Positions 10,629 to 18,801 of a stretch of 64,000 nt of DNA are shown here, piece after piece. The translations under genes and the position numbers were made by a program. Below the pieces are notes generated by a model. It searched no databases. It was not told where the DNA came from and worked only from the letters and a program-made list of their open reading frames with translations. Each line of letters begins with the position of its first letter. Position 1 is the stretch's first letter. This DNA is from Arsukibacterium perlucidum DSM 18276 (GTDB lineage Bacteria; Pseudomonadota; Gammaproteobacteria; Enterobacterales; Alteromonadaceae), in NCBI RefSeq assembly GCF_000382165.1, contig NZ_KB907708.1, forward strand, positions 62,001-126,000. Reading direction: 5' to 3'.

Positions 10629-12011
10629 CTATTCCTGCCGCTCTGACTCAGCACGTAACCGAGCTAAGGCTTTAATTTCTTGTTGCACCTGCCCAACGGG
10701 CTTGATAAACGGCCCCGCCGCTCGCAGTGTCTCTGGCAGCGTTGCTCGTGCCTGACGTGCACTTTCGACATCAGGATAATAATCTTTAGCCAGTATTATC
10801 CATTGTAATTGCCCTTGCCAACTGCGCTGATACACTACTATATCGGTGTCAGGGTTAGCCTGAATAAACCGCCCGACCGCAACTTCAGATGACAATACCG
10901 CCAGCTGCAGCACCCTGAAACGTGCCGGCAATGCCAGTAACTGCTGTTCCTGATAAAATGATTCAATTGCTGGCTCTGCCACCACAACATCGTTGCTTAA
11001 ACCTGTGTCTGCGGGCTGCTCTGTGACAACAGCCTGCTCAGCATTGACTGTTTGCTCAGTTGTTGTGACCTCAGAGGACGCTTCGCCCTCAACAAGGTCA
11101 GACAACCCGGTTAAGTCTGTCGCTGCAGCGTCTACTTCCAGCTGAACGAAGTCAGGTAATTCAGGACTGTTGTCGGGCTCCGGGCTACTTACTGCATCAG
11201 AATTGATGTTCTGCTCCGGCAACTCAGTTCTCTCGGGTTTCTCGTTATATTCAGAGTTGTCTGCAGGCACAGGAGTGAACTCAGCCACTGCTGGAGTTGG
11301 AGGTTCCACTGCTACAGTCTGCTCACCAGTGGCAGGCAACAACCAGTTGATTGCAACAGCCAGCACCAGCAGAACTATGGCAGCAGGTAGCAACCAAAAT
11401 GCCGCGCCTTGCGTTTTGCGCTCTTCAGGCCTAACAATAGCACTATGCAATAAATGCATATTGCCGCCACTGGCAGCAAACCGTTCAGCAATAGCCAGTG
11501 GATCCAGTGCTTTATCTTTCAATATGTGACTGGCATCTTGCAAGGTAGGGTAATTAATACTTAAATTCAGCGCCATATCGGCAGATGGCTCGGCCAACAT
11601 AAAAAAACCAAGGCAATCGAGCTGCAACAGTTTTTGGCGGGCACTGCTACTGAGCAGATTAAAATTATCAACAATTAACAATAGCGGCATACTGTCAGCT
11701 GGCAGTTCAGCCATCAGTTCTGCCAGTGCAGGTTCAGGCTGGCGCTGCCCAAACCAATGTTGCTGTAACTGGCCTTCGAGTTCCGTCTCATTTATAGGGC
11801 CACTCAGCAGTGCTACGTTTGCCTGTTCTGAGAAAAGTTCCGCCAACGCTAAAGCCAGGGTCGATTTGCCACTGCCTTCAGCACCGACCAGGCCAATATT
11901 CTGAAAGTCATTAAACGCTAGCTGAAACAACAACCTGTTCAACAATTCATGCTGTGATGGCAGTAAATGACGCTGCTGAGCCAGTTTCTGCTGCAATACC
12001 GAGGTATCCAT
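10629..12011 (-). CDS. damX: DamX-like cell division protein (AAA, transmembrane, SPOR)
   Basis: DamX is an inner-membrane SPOR protein that binds denuded septal peptidoglycan during division. The 460-residue product has three parts: an N-terminal AAA-type ATPase-like domain with Walker A GAEGSGKST (43-51); a single transmembrane helix near residues 204-228 (FWLLPAAIVLLVLAVAIN); and, after an acidic, Pro/Thr/Glu-rich linker (about 230-345), a SPOR domain near the C-terminus. The linker is low in complexity and likely disordered. Its ATG overlaps the aroB stop by one base (TAATG). Gene order aroK-aroB-damX-dam matches that in E. coli. Confidence 0.92.
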   Translation of the reverse strand: MDTSVLQQKLAQQRHLLPSQHELLNRLLFQLAFNDFQNIGLVGAEGSGKSTLALALAELFSEQANVALLSGPINETELEGQLQQHWFGQRQPEPALAELMAELPADSMPLLLIVDNFNLLSSSARQKLLQLDCLGFFMLAEPSADMALNLSINYPTLQDASHILKDKALDPLAIAERFAASGGNMHLLHSAIVRPEERKTQGAAFWLLPAAIVLLVLAVAINWLLPATGEQTVAVEPPTPAVAEFTPVPADNSEYNEKPERTELPEQNINSDAVSSPEPDNSPELPDFVQLEVDAAATDLTGLSDLVEGEASSEVTTTEQTVNAEQAVVTEQPADTGLSNDVVVAEPAIESFYQEQQLLALPARFRVLQLAVLSSEVAVGRFIQANPDTDIVVYQRSWQGQLQWIILAKDYYPDVESARQARATLPETLRAAGPFIKPVGQVQQEIKALARLRAESERQE

Positions 12012-13066
12012 TAACCAAAAACCTGCAGCAATTCAGCTTCAGTCACATCAGCAACCAGACTGGCTTGCCCCAGCGCTGGCAGCAATACAAACCTCATCTG
12101 ACCGTCTTTTACTTTTTTATCAGTTTTCATGTAAGGCATAAAATCAGCAATTTTCATCGTATCGGGCATAGTTACTGGTAAGCTGAAACATTGCAAGGCA
12201 CTGCTGACACTAGCAATATCCCCGCTGCTCAGCCAACCGCGATGCGCTGACAATTCTGCCGCCATTACCATGCCAACCGCAACCGCCTCGCCGTGCAGCC
12301 AATTGCCGTAGCCCATAAAGGCCTCTATAGCATGGCCGAAAGTATGGCCCAGATTTAGCAATGCACGCTCCCCCTGCTCCGTCTCGTCCCGACTGACAAT
12401 ATCAGCTTTCATCTGACAGCAATGCTGGATCATCCGGGCCAGGATCTCAGGTTCCTGCCGGCAAATCTGCTCACTATGTTGCAGCAGCCATTGCAGAAAG
12501 GCTGCATCTCCGAGCAGGGCATATTTGACTACCTCTGCCATGCCGGCTGCAAACTCGCGTGGCGGCAAAGTGCTTAGCGTTGCGGTACTGATAATTACCT
12601 GTTCTGGCTGTTTAAAGGCACCAATCATGTTCTTGCCAAGAGGGTGATTAACTGCAGTTTTGCCGCCGACTGATGAGTCAACCTGAGACAGTAAAGTAGT
12701 GGGAATTTGCAAAAACCTTACGCCACGTTGAAAACAGGCTGCAACAAAGCCGGTAAGGTCACCAATGACGCCACCACCAAGAGCAACCAGCAACACATCC
12801 CGTGACAGACCTTTTTCAAGCAGAAAAGACAAGATGGTTTCAAACGAAGCCAGGGTTTTAAAAGCTTCACCATCTGCAATCAGGATATGCTGGGGAGGAT
12901 GACGGAATAAGGCGCTAACCTGCGCTAAATAAAGTGGGGCAACGGTTGGGTTTGAGACGATAACGACTTGTTTGGCATTGGCCAGCGGAGCTGACAAGGC
13001 ACTAAAGCCGGTATCTATATCTATCGGGTAGCTGCGCTGACCAAGTTGGACTTCAACTTTTTGCAT
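12011..13066 (-). CDS. aroB: 3-dehydroquinate synthase
   Basis: AroB converts DAHP to 3-dehydroquinate, the second step of the shikimate pathway, using NAD+ and a divalent metal. From ATG 13066 the product has 351 residues, close to the family norm of about 360. Visible features are the NAD-binding GGGVIGDLTGFVAA, PTTLLSQVDSSVGGKTAVNH in the active site, and metal-binding histidines in LNLGHTFGHAIE and GEAVAVG. I chose 13066 because GGGAG lies 8 bp upstream; longer readings would run into the end of aroK. It is 19 bp behind aroK and coupled to damX. Confidence 0.97.
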   Translation of the reverse strand: MQKVEVQLGQRSYPIDIDTGFSALSAPLANAKQVVIVSNPTVAPLYLAQVSALFRHPPQHILIADGEAFKTLASFETILSFLLEKGLSRDVLLVALGGGVIGDLTGFVAACFQRGVRFLQIPTTLLSQVDSSVGGKTAVNHPLGKNMIGAFKQPEQVIISTATLSTLPPREFAAGMAEVVKYALLGDAAFLQWLLQHSEQICRQEPEILARMIQHCCQMKADIVSRDETEQGERALLNLGHTFGHAIEAFMGYGNWLHGEAVAVGMVMAAELSAHRGWLSSGDIASVSSALQCFSLPVTMPDTMKIADFMPYMKTDKKVKDGQMRFVLLPALGQASLVADVTEAELLQVFG

Positions 13067-13085
13067 TTGCAGCTCCCTGTTTTCG

Positions 13086-13604
13086 TTAAAAACCCAACTG
13101 TTCAATAATCTGATTTGCGACTGCCCGGGCACTTTGCTCGTCAGTGCGCACTGTAAAGTCAGCAATTTCTTCATAAAGCGGATTACGTTCAGCCGCAAGC
13201 CGTTCTAAAACTTCGCGAGGTGCTTCTTCAGTTTGTAACAGAGGCCGCCGCTTATCGCGCTGAGTTCGCGCTACTTGCTTCTCGATCGGGGTTTCCAGAT
13301 AAACCACTATGCCACGGGCTGACAACCGGTTGCGGGTTTCTTTGCTGATAACCGAACCGCCACCTGTAGCTAAAACAATGCCCTGCAATTCTGTTAAATC
13401 TGAAATTACCGTTTCTTCGCGCACTCTGAAACCGTCTTCACCTTCCAAATCAAATACCCAGGCTATATCTGCACCAGTGCGGCGCTCGATTTCCTGATCT
13501 GAATCGTAAAAGTCAAGGTGAAGCATGTCTGCTAAATGACGTCCGATGGTACTTTTGCCTGCGCCCATCGGGCCAACAAGGAAGATATTACGTTTTTCTG
13601 CCAT
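13086..13604 (-). CDS. aroK: Shikimate kinase
   Basis: Shikimate kinase phosphorylates shikimate at the 3-hydroxyl with ATP, the fifth step of the shikimate pathway. The 172 residues match AroK in length. The Walker A is GPMGAGKST (11-19), the substrate-binding DxD-type segment is FYDSDQEIE, and the GGG of ATGGGSV lies near residue 80. The lid arginine region is RRPLL. It heads the aroKB-damX-dam group, 167 bp downstream of pilQ, as in many Gammaproteobacteria. Confidence 0.97.
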   Translation of the reverse strand: MAEKRNIFLVGPMGAGKSTIGRHLADMLHLDFYDSDQEIERRTGADIAWVFDLEGEDGFRVREETVISDLTELQGIVLATGGGSVISKETRNRLSARGIVVYLETPIEKQVARTQRDKRRPLLQTEEAPREVLERLAAERNPLYEEIADFTVRTDEQSARAVANQIIEQLGF

Positions 13605-13657
13605 ATGTCGTAGTGCTAAATCAGCTTACTCAATGAAAAGTTGAATTGAAGGACCAA

Positions 13658-13712
13658 AAGGCTCCCGCGAAAATTTGAAGCGCTGAATTATGTCAGGAAT
13701 GGCCTTTCGTTG
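13658..13712 (-). promoter_or_regulatory. Possible aroK promoter between pilQ and aroK
   Basis: Reading leftward from pilQ toward aroK, TTGCCA and CATAAT are spaced by 18 bp, about 70-110 bp ahead of the aroK start. The hexamers are moderate matches to sigma-70. A separate promoter here is plausible, because a hairpin closes the pilQ unit just upstream. This is a visual match only. Confidence 0.35.
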
Positions 13713-13731
13713 GCAAGTTAAATCTGACTTA

Positions 13732-13760
13732 ATGCGGGAGCCACTGCGCAGCTCCCGCAT
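13732..13760. terminator. GC-rich hairpin behind pilQ
   Basis: ATGCGGGAGC (13732-13741) and GCTCCCGCAT (13751-13760) form a perfect 10-bp stem with a nine-base loop, 11 bp past the pilQ stop. No long U-run follows on either strand, so it may slow or process the transcript rather than terminate it. A third copy of CTCCCGCG lies about 100 bp nearer aroK and could pair alternatively with the GCGGGAG arm. Confidence 0.5.
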
Positions 13761-13770
13761 CAGGTAATGA

Positions 13771-15837
13771 TTACTGGCCTTCGGTCAGGATTTTCGGCGT
13801 TACGAAAATAAGTAACTCATTTTTCTCATTAACATCGCGTTTTGACCGGAATAAAGCCCCAACATAAGGAATATCACCGAACATAGGAACCTTAGATACA
13901 GTAGACAAAATTTGCTGCTGGTAGATACCACCCAGCACGATTGTTTCACCATTATCAACCAATACCTGTGTTTGAATCTGCTGGGTATCTATTGCAGTCG
14001 CAGGCCCGGTAGGCGTTTGCACTGTCTCGCCACGGGTATTCTGGGTAATCACCAAATCCAGGATAATCTTGTTATCCGGGGTGATTTGCGGAGTTACCGT
14101 CAGGCTTAACACGGCTTTCTTAAATTCAACCGTGGTTGCACCACTTGAAGCGGCCTGCACATAAGGAATTTCCACACCTTGCTCAATACGGGCTTCTTTC
14201 TGGTTTGAAGTAGTAATTCTTGGACTGGCAATAATTTCGCCTTTATTTTCCTGCTCCAGTGCGGATAGCTCAAGATCCAGCAGCGTACCGTCGGCTAAAC
14301 GCGCCACGTGGAATGCAATACTACCAGCCGGGTTCTGAATTGGCAGGTTAACATTCCAACGATCATCCAACGCCGGGAACTGGCCGGTAGAGATTGCATT
14401 AGAACCATTAGCATTGCCTGATACACCGCGATTGCCACCACTGGTGCTTTGCTGGTCACTGAAACCCCAGCGAATACCCAACTCATCAGTAACACTGTCA
14501 CGCACCGTCACCATTCTCGATTCAATTAGTACCTGACGAACCGGCACATCAAGTCGCTCAATCAGTTTGCGCACGCTTTCAATGTTACGTGCTGTATCTT
14601 TAATCAGGATGGTGTTGGTACGCTCATCAACCACTACACTACCGCGGCTTGATAACAAGGTAGCATCACGATTGGCCAGCAGGCCCGCTAAATCAGCTGC
14701 TTTAGCATAGTTAATGGTTAAGTAATCGGAATATAAGGGTTCAAGCTGCTCTACCTGCTGTTTGGCTTCCAGTTCGCGAGCTTCCCTGGCAGACAACTCT
14801 TCTGTAGGTGCAACCATCAGGATATTGCCATCCATCCGTTTATCAAGACCTTTAACCCGCAACACGATGTCCAGTGCCTGATCCCATGGTGTACCATCTA
14901 AACGTAAGGTGATATTGCCGGTAACAGAGTCACTGGTTACCAGGTTAAAGCCGTTATAGTCCGCTATAATCTGCAATACAGTCCGGATTGGAATGTCCTG
15001 AAAATTCAAGGATATGGCACGACCTTTATATTCACGACCGCCACCTAAAATACTGCGGTTAGTCGTGTCACGTTCAACGTTAAGGGTAAAGATATTATCA
15101 ATTTGCTGGTAGGTGTAGGTAAAAGCATCGCTGGTAGCAATTTCTAAACGAGCTGACGCACCATCTTTAAAGGTTTCAATTCCGTTAACGATAGTACCGA
15201 AATCCATCACATCTAACTGATATAGTAGCTCATCAAGAATGTCAGTGTTGTGGAATTCGACAATTAATTTGCCGGCCTGCTCACTAACATCAACAGCTGC
15301 CGTGTTTTCCCGCAGGAACACTAACACCCGGCCTTCGCCTTTTTCGCCACGACGAAAATCAATTGCCTGCAACCGGTTAATATAAGTAGGTGTTACATCT
15401 GCAGCCTGACCAACCTGCTCTGCAGTTGGGTTGTCTGAGATATGCATGTAAAACACATTGCCACGAACCCGGGTCCGGTAGATTTTCAGATAATCAAGGT
15501 AAATAGTCGATTTAAAGCCTTCTCCCAGGAATTCAGATTTTACTCTTTTAACACCGGCTTTATCGATTAATACTTCTTCAAGTTTCTCTTCATAATCAGA
15601 GTTATCGAAATATAACTCGATCCGCGCCGGCTCGTTAAATACCTGAATGCTGGGATCGGTATAGAGATCTTCATCGAAAATAAACTCGATCTCTGTTTCG
15701 CCGGTGAGCAAGGGGTTGTACCTGACATCGTACAGCAATGGGACTGCTGCTGCTGGCAATGCTAACAACAATAACGCTGCCAGACATAGCCGGGTGCCGG
15801 TGATTCCTCGTGAAATTCTTTTGATTATTTTATCCAT
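13771..15837 (-). CDS. pilQ: Type IV pilus secretin PilQ
   Basis: PilQ forms the outer-membrane channel through which type IV pili extend and DNA may enter. From ATG 15837 the product has 688 residues. It starts with a signal peptide (basic, then LCLAALLLLALPAAAV), followed by AMIN-type peptidoglycan-binding regions in the first 250 residues, a secretin and TonB short N-terminal domain (GRAISLNFQDIPIRTVLQIIA region), an N-domain with the conserved ANRDATLLSSRGSVVVDERTN-type segment, and the secretin barrel ending VPMFGDIPYVGALFRS. A GTG at 15852 is an alternative start. It closes the pilMNOPQ operon. Confidence 0.96.
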   Translation of the reverse strand: MDKIIKRISRGITGTRLCLAALLLLALPAAAVPLLYDVRYNPLLTGETEIEFIFDEDLYTDPSIQVFNEPARIELYFDNSDYEEKLEEVLIDKAGVKRVKSEFLGEGFKSTIYLDYLKIYRTRVRGNVFYMHISDNPTAEQVGQAADVTPTYINRLQAIDFRRGEKGEGRVLVFLRENTAAVDVSEQAGKLIVEFHNTDILDELLYQLDVMDFGTIVNGIETFKDGASARLEIATSDAFTYTYQQIDNIFTLNVERDTTNRSILGGGREYKGRAISLNFQDIPIRTVLQIIADYNGFNLVTSDSVTGNITLRLDGTPWDQALDIVLRVKGLDKRMDGNILMVAPTEELSAREARELEAKQQVEQLEPLYSDYLTINYAKAADLAGLLANRDATLLSSRGSVVVDERTNTILIKDTARNIESVRKLIERLDVPVRQVLIESRMVTVRDSVTDELGIRWGFSDQQSTSGGNRGVSGNANGSNAISTGQFPALDDRWNVNLPIQNPAGSIAFHVARLADGTLLDLELSALEQENKGEIIASPRITTSNQKEARIEQGVEIPYVQAASSGATTVEFKKAVLSLTVTPQITPDNKIILDLVITQNTRGETVQTPTGPATAIDTQQIQTQVLVDNGETIVLGGIYQQQILSTVSKVPMFGDIPYVGALFRSKRDVNEKNELLIFVTPKILTEGQ

Positions 15838-15855
15838 GATATACTCGCACACCTA

Positions 15856-16392
15856 TCAATTACTCGCCATTGCTGTATTTTCAACCATCTGAATCATGGT
15901 AGTCCGCTCTTTCCAGCAACCTGCCCCATCTGGGATTAACTCTAACAATTCAACATGGGTAGGCTCTACCGTAATTACCCGCCCATGAAATAAACCAACA
16001 TAGTTATTTAACGTTATCCGATGCAAGGTTTTATCTGATGCTTCAATTAACGCCCAGATATTACCGGTATCACCAAGAGTACCGCGCATTTTCAGGTTAT
16101 CCAGTGCATATTTCTCTAACGGTTCTTTGCGCCGCCGCGGGTCCGGATGCAAACAATCCTGTACTTGCAAGAATCGATCCTGTACTGCTTCAGGCCGTGG
16201 TTCTGAAAACGGACTACGGCTATTTTGAGAGACATAAGCGATATGCTCAAATTCTTTAACCTCTGGTAAAGGTTCAACTCTCGGTTGAGTACTGGCTTTA
16301 ACAGAATCCATATGGGCCTGAACGTCGCTTAAGTCATCAAAGCAACCGGATAATAAGGTCGCAACAGAAACTGCTAAGATGAGTTTTCTCAT
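15856..16392 (-). CDS. pilP: Type IV pilus lipoprotein PilP
   Basis: PilP is an inner-membrane lipoprotein that links the PilMNO alignment complex to the PilQ secretin. The 178 residues begin with a lipoprotein signal ending in the lipobox LLSGC, so Cys17 is the likely acylated residue. The C-terminal region has the PilP beta fold with the conserved SPFSEPRP segment and LDNLKMRGTLG. The start overlaps pilO by 4 bp, and the gene ends 18 bp ahead of pilQ. Confidence 0.95.
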   Translation of the reverse strand: MRKLILAVSVATLLSGCFDDLSDVQAHMDSVKASTQPRVEPLPEVKEFEHIAYVSQNSRSPFSEPRPEAVQDRFLQVQDCLHPDPRRRKEPLEKYALDNLKMRGTLGDTGNIWALIEASDKTLHRITLNNYVGLFHGRVITVEPTHVELLELIPDGAGCWKERTTMIQMVENTAMASN

Positions 16393-16988
16393 TGTGCAGT
16401 CTCCTTATAACGATAGGTTTTAGCAGTAACATTAAAACGCAGCCGTTCGTTCTGTTCAGTCTGGATAGAGAAATCGTGCAAGCTGACTATTCGGGGTAAC
16501 TTAGCCACTTCACTAACGAAATTACCAAACTGATGATAATCACCAACTACGTCAATTTTAATTGGCAGCTCAGTATAAAACTCTTTCTCAATTTCCGGTT
16601 CCCAGTTTATCCGCAGAAAGGTCAAGCCGCTGGTAGTACCTACATAGGTAATATCATCCAGCAAACCAGGCGTTTCATGAGTCGTCGGCAACTGTTTCAG
16701 CAAAAACGAGAAAGTATTTTCCATTTCTACCATCTGCTGTTTATACAAATCAAGGTTCACTGCAGATGCGTAACGGGTGCGATAAACCTGCCGTAGCTCA
16801 GTCTCTTTTTGTTTAGCGCTGTTTAATTCGTCAATTTTGCTGTCGATTAACAGAAAATAAGTTAGAGCTGCTACCACTGCCGCCAAAATAATGGCGAAAA
16901 TTACTTTGGCTGCAACGGGCCAGGAGCCCATGTTTTCGATATCAAGATCATTAATATCAATTTCAGATAAATTGAAATTCAGGCTCAT
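16389..16988 (-). CDS. pilO: Type IV pilus inner-membrane protein PilO
   Basis: PilO pairs with PilN in the inner membrane to form the periplasmic alignment scaffold. The 199-residue product has a short cytoplasmic start (LNFNLSEIDINDLDIENMG), one transmembrane helix at about 25-48 (VIFAIILAAVVAALTYFLLI), a coiled-coil segment to about residue 100, and a ferredoxin-like periplasmic domain ending in LRFNVTAKTYRY. It overlaps pilN and pilP by 4 bp each, which supports tight translational coupling. Confidence 0.95.
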   Translation of the reverse strand: MSLNFNLSEIDINDLDIENMGSWPVAAKVIFAIILAAVVAALTYFLLIDSKIDELNSAKQKETELRQVYRTRYASAVNLDLYKQQMVEMENTFSFLLKQLPTTHETPGLLDDITYVGTTSGLTFLRINWEPEIEKEFYTELPIKIDVVGDYHQFGNFVSEVAKLPRIVSLHDFSIQTEQNERLRFNVTAKTYRYKETAQ

Positions 16989-17581
16989 CGTGCACCACCT
17001 CTCGCACTGGGTGTAACCGGCTGATCATCCTGCACCGCTTCATAGCCTTTCACTGTAAGATGCATTTTAAAATTACTCAGTAACCGTGATTCATCTTTAC
17101 CAGCTTCAATAAACTCGAGCAGAGGACTATCCAGCAATTCAGACTGCTCAGCATCACGCAGCATTGTTGACAGCCGGTTGTTCGACTCACTGCGGCCTAT
17201 CAATAATAAATTTGAGCCTTTTTTCTCCAACTGGGTCAGATAAATACCCGATGGCACTACCCGGGCAATTTCAGACATTATTTCAGTACCGAGATTACGA
17301 CTGCCCTGTAACTGTTCGATCAGACTCATTCGCTGCTGTAAGCTACGTTTAGTTTCGTTCAGGGTACGAATTTCAGCAATTCTCTGGTCCAATACCTTAA
17401 TTTCGTTCTCCAGATAGCGATTGCGTTGATACTGACCATCAATCATGCTGCTATAAACCATGTTGATTAGAAAGAACACTAAGAAACTAACTACTGCTGT
17501 CATTGCCAGGACCGTAACGTATTGTTTCTGTTTTTCTTTACGCGCAGCTTCCCGCCAGGGCAGTAAATTTATATATGCCAT
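16985..17581 (-). CDS. pilN: Type IV pilus inner-membrane protein PilN
   Basis: PilN binds PilM through its cytoplasmic N-terminus and PilO through its periplasmic part. The protein starts with the conserved INLLPWRE motif (residues 4-11), the PilM-binding tail, followed by a transmembrane helix at about 24-46, a coiled coil and a periplasmic domain. The 198 residues fit the family. It overlaps pilM by 13 bp and pilO by 4 bp. Confidence 0.96.
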   Translation of the reverse strand: MAYINLLPWREAARKEKQKQYVTVLAMTAVVSFLVFFLINMVYSSMIDGQYQRNRYLENEIKVLDQRIAEIRTLNETKRSLQQRMSLIEQLQGSRNLGTEIMSEIARVVPSGIYLTQLEKKGSNLLLIGRSESNNRLSTMLRDAEQSELLDSPLLEFIEAGKDESRLLSNFKMHLTVKGYEAVQDDQPVTPSARGGAR

Positions 17582-18648
17582 GATGAAAAACTCCGTAAGG
17601 CGAGGCCACTGGCAACCATCAGTTGCGGGGCGCTTTTATTTAATTGTTCACGATCAACCGAGGTAGCAACATCTATTGTTTTAAACGGATTGGCAACAAC
17701 GGTGTGAATACCTAACTCATCAATCAATAGCTTGTCTATGCCATCAATTAATGCGGTACCACCAGAGACAATAAGATAATCAACAGCATCGCGGCCACTA
17801 CTGGTCAGGTACATCTGAATACCACGTCGAATCTGTTGCAGTAGCATAGTCTGGAACGGCGCCAGTACCTCGAAGGTATAGTTCGGTGGTAAGTCACCAC
17901 TGACTTTCGCCAGTTCGGCTTCATCATAGCTTTTGTTGTAGTAAGACAAAATACTGCGGGTATATTGTTCGCCGCCAAAGGCCTGATCGCGGGTATATAA
18001 GGTTTTACCTTTCTCGACAATACTAAGTAAGGTCATAGTCGCGCCAATATCAACCAGGGCGACCACCTTGCCCGCAGCATCATCCGGCAACTGTCTTAAA
18101 CAAAGCTCAGCAGCCCGGCTAAGTGCATAACTTTCCACATCAACCAGCTTGGCACTGAAACCACCATTATCAAGCGCAGCAACACGTGCTTCAACACTTT
18201 CAGTCCTGGCGGCACTTAGCAATACGTTGACTTTGGAAGGATCTGACTCGTTGACATCGAGTTTCTCGAAATCAAGGCTAACTTCGTTCAACGGATAAGG
18301 GATTAATGTATCTGCTTCAACTTCAATCTGACTTTCCAGTTCAGCATCAGTTAATGACACATCCATAAAAATGACTTTACTGATCACTGTGGATCCAGAC
18401 ACTGCAGCCGCAGCAAACTTGACCGACCTGGGGATCTTTTTGCGGATCTTGCCGATCACGTTACCTACGGCTTCGATATCCTGGATCTCCCGATCAGACA
18501 TCGCGCCTTTAATCATTGGCTCGACAGCAAAGGCTTCAACCTTATACTGATCGCCATGCTGGCTTAACAGCACAGCCTTGACGGAGTGGGCACCGATATC
18601 AATGCCAACCATCATGGGTGTTTGTTTACTGAACAGGCTTTTTATCAT
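17569..18648 (-). CDS. pilM: Type IV pilus assembly ATPase-like protein PilM
   Basis: PilM is a cytoplasmic actin-like (FtsA-related) protein that binds the PilN N-terminus at the base of the pilus machine. The 359 residues show the nucleotide-binding VGIDIGAHSVKAVLLS near the start (14-29), a second phosphate loop ALVDIGATMTLLSIVEKG, and the adenosine motif IVSGGTALIDGI. It is the first gene of the pilMNOPQ operon and is divergent from mrcA with 153 bp between the starts, a conserved arrangement in Gammaproteobacteria. Confidence 0.96.
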   Translation of the reverse strand: MIKSLFSKQTPMMVGIDIGAHSVKAVLLSQHGDQYKVEAFAVEPMIKGAMSDREIQDIEAVGNVIGKIRKKIPRSVKFAAAAVSGSTVISKVIFMDVSLTDAELESQIEVEADTLIPYPLNEVSLDFEKLDVNESDPSKVNVLLSAARTESVEARVAALDNGGFSAKLVDVESYALSRAAELCLRQLPDDAAGKVVALVDIGATMTLLSIVEKGKTLYTRDQAFGGEQYTRSILSYYNKSYDEAELAKVSGDLPPNYTFEVLAPFQTMLLQQIRRGIQMYLTSSGRDAVDYLIVSGGTALIDGIDKLLIDELGIHTVVANPFKTIDVATSVDREQLNKSAPQLMVASGLALRSFSSWHI

Positions 18649-18729
18649 AGCTTCCTGTGGCCATTTTATAGTTATGATTCTTATTGTCGTATTCTTAGCT
18701 CAGACGCTATTTTTTAGCAAGAAAAAGCG

Positions 18730-18757
18730 TTTCATCGACAGCCAATAAATATATACT
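18730..18757 (+). promoter_or_regulatory. Probable mrcA promoter
   Basis: TTTCAT (18730-18735) and TATACT (18752-18757) are spaced by 16 bp, about 45 bp ahead of the mrcA GTG start. The -10 is a near-consensus hexamer; the -35 is weak. It lies in the 153-bp gap between divergent pilM and mrcA. Confidence 0.4.
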
Positions 18758-18801
18758 AGCAGCGTTGTAAAGGAATTGGGAGTAAAAATTGGGGTTATTC
18801 A

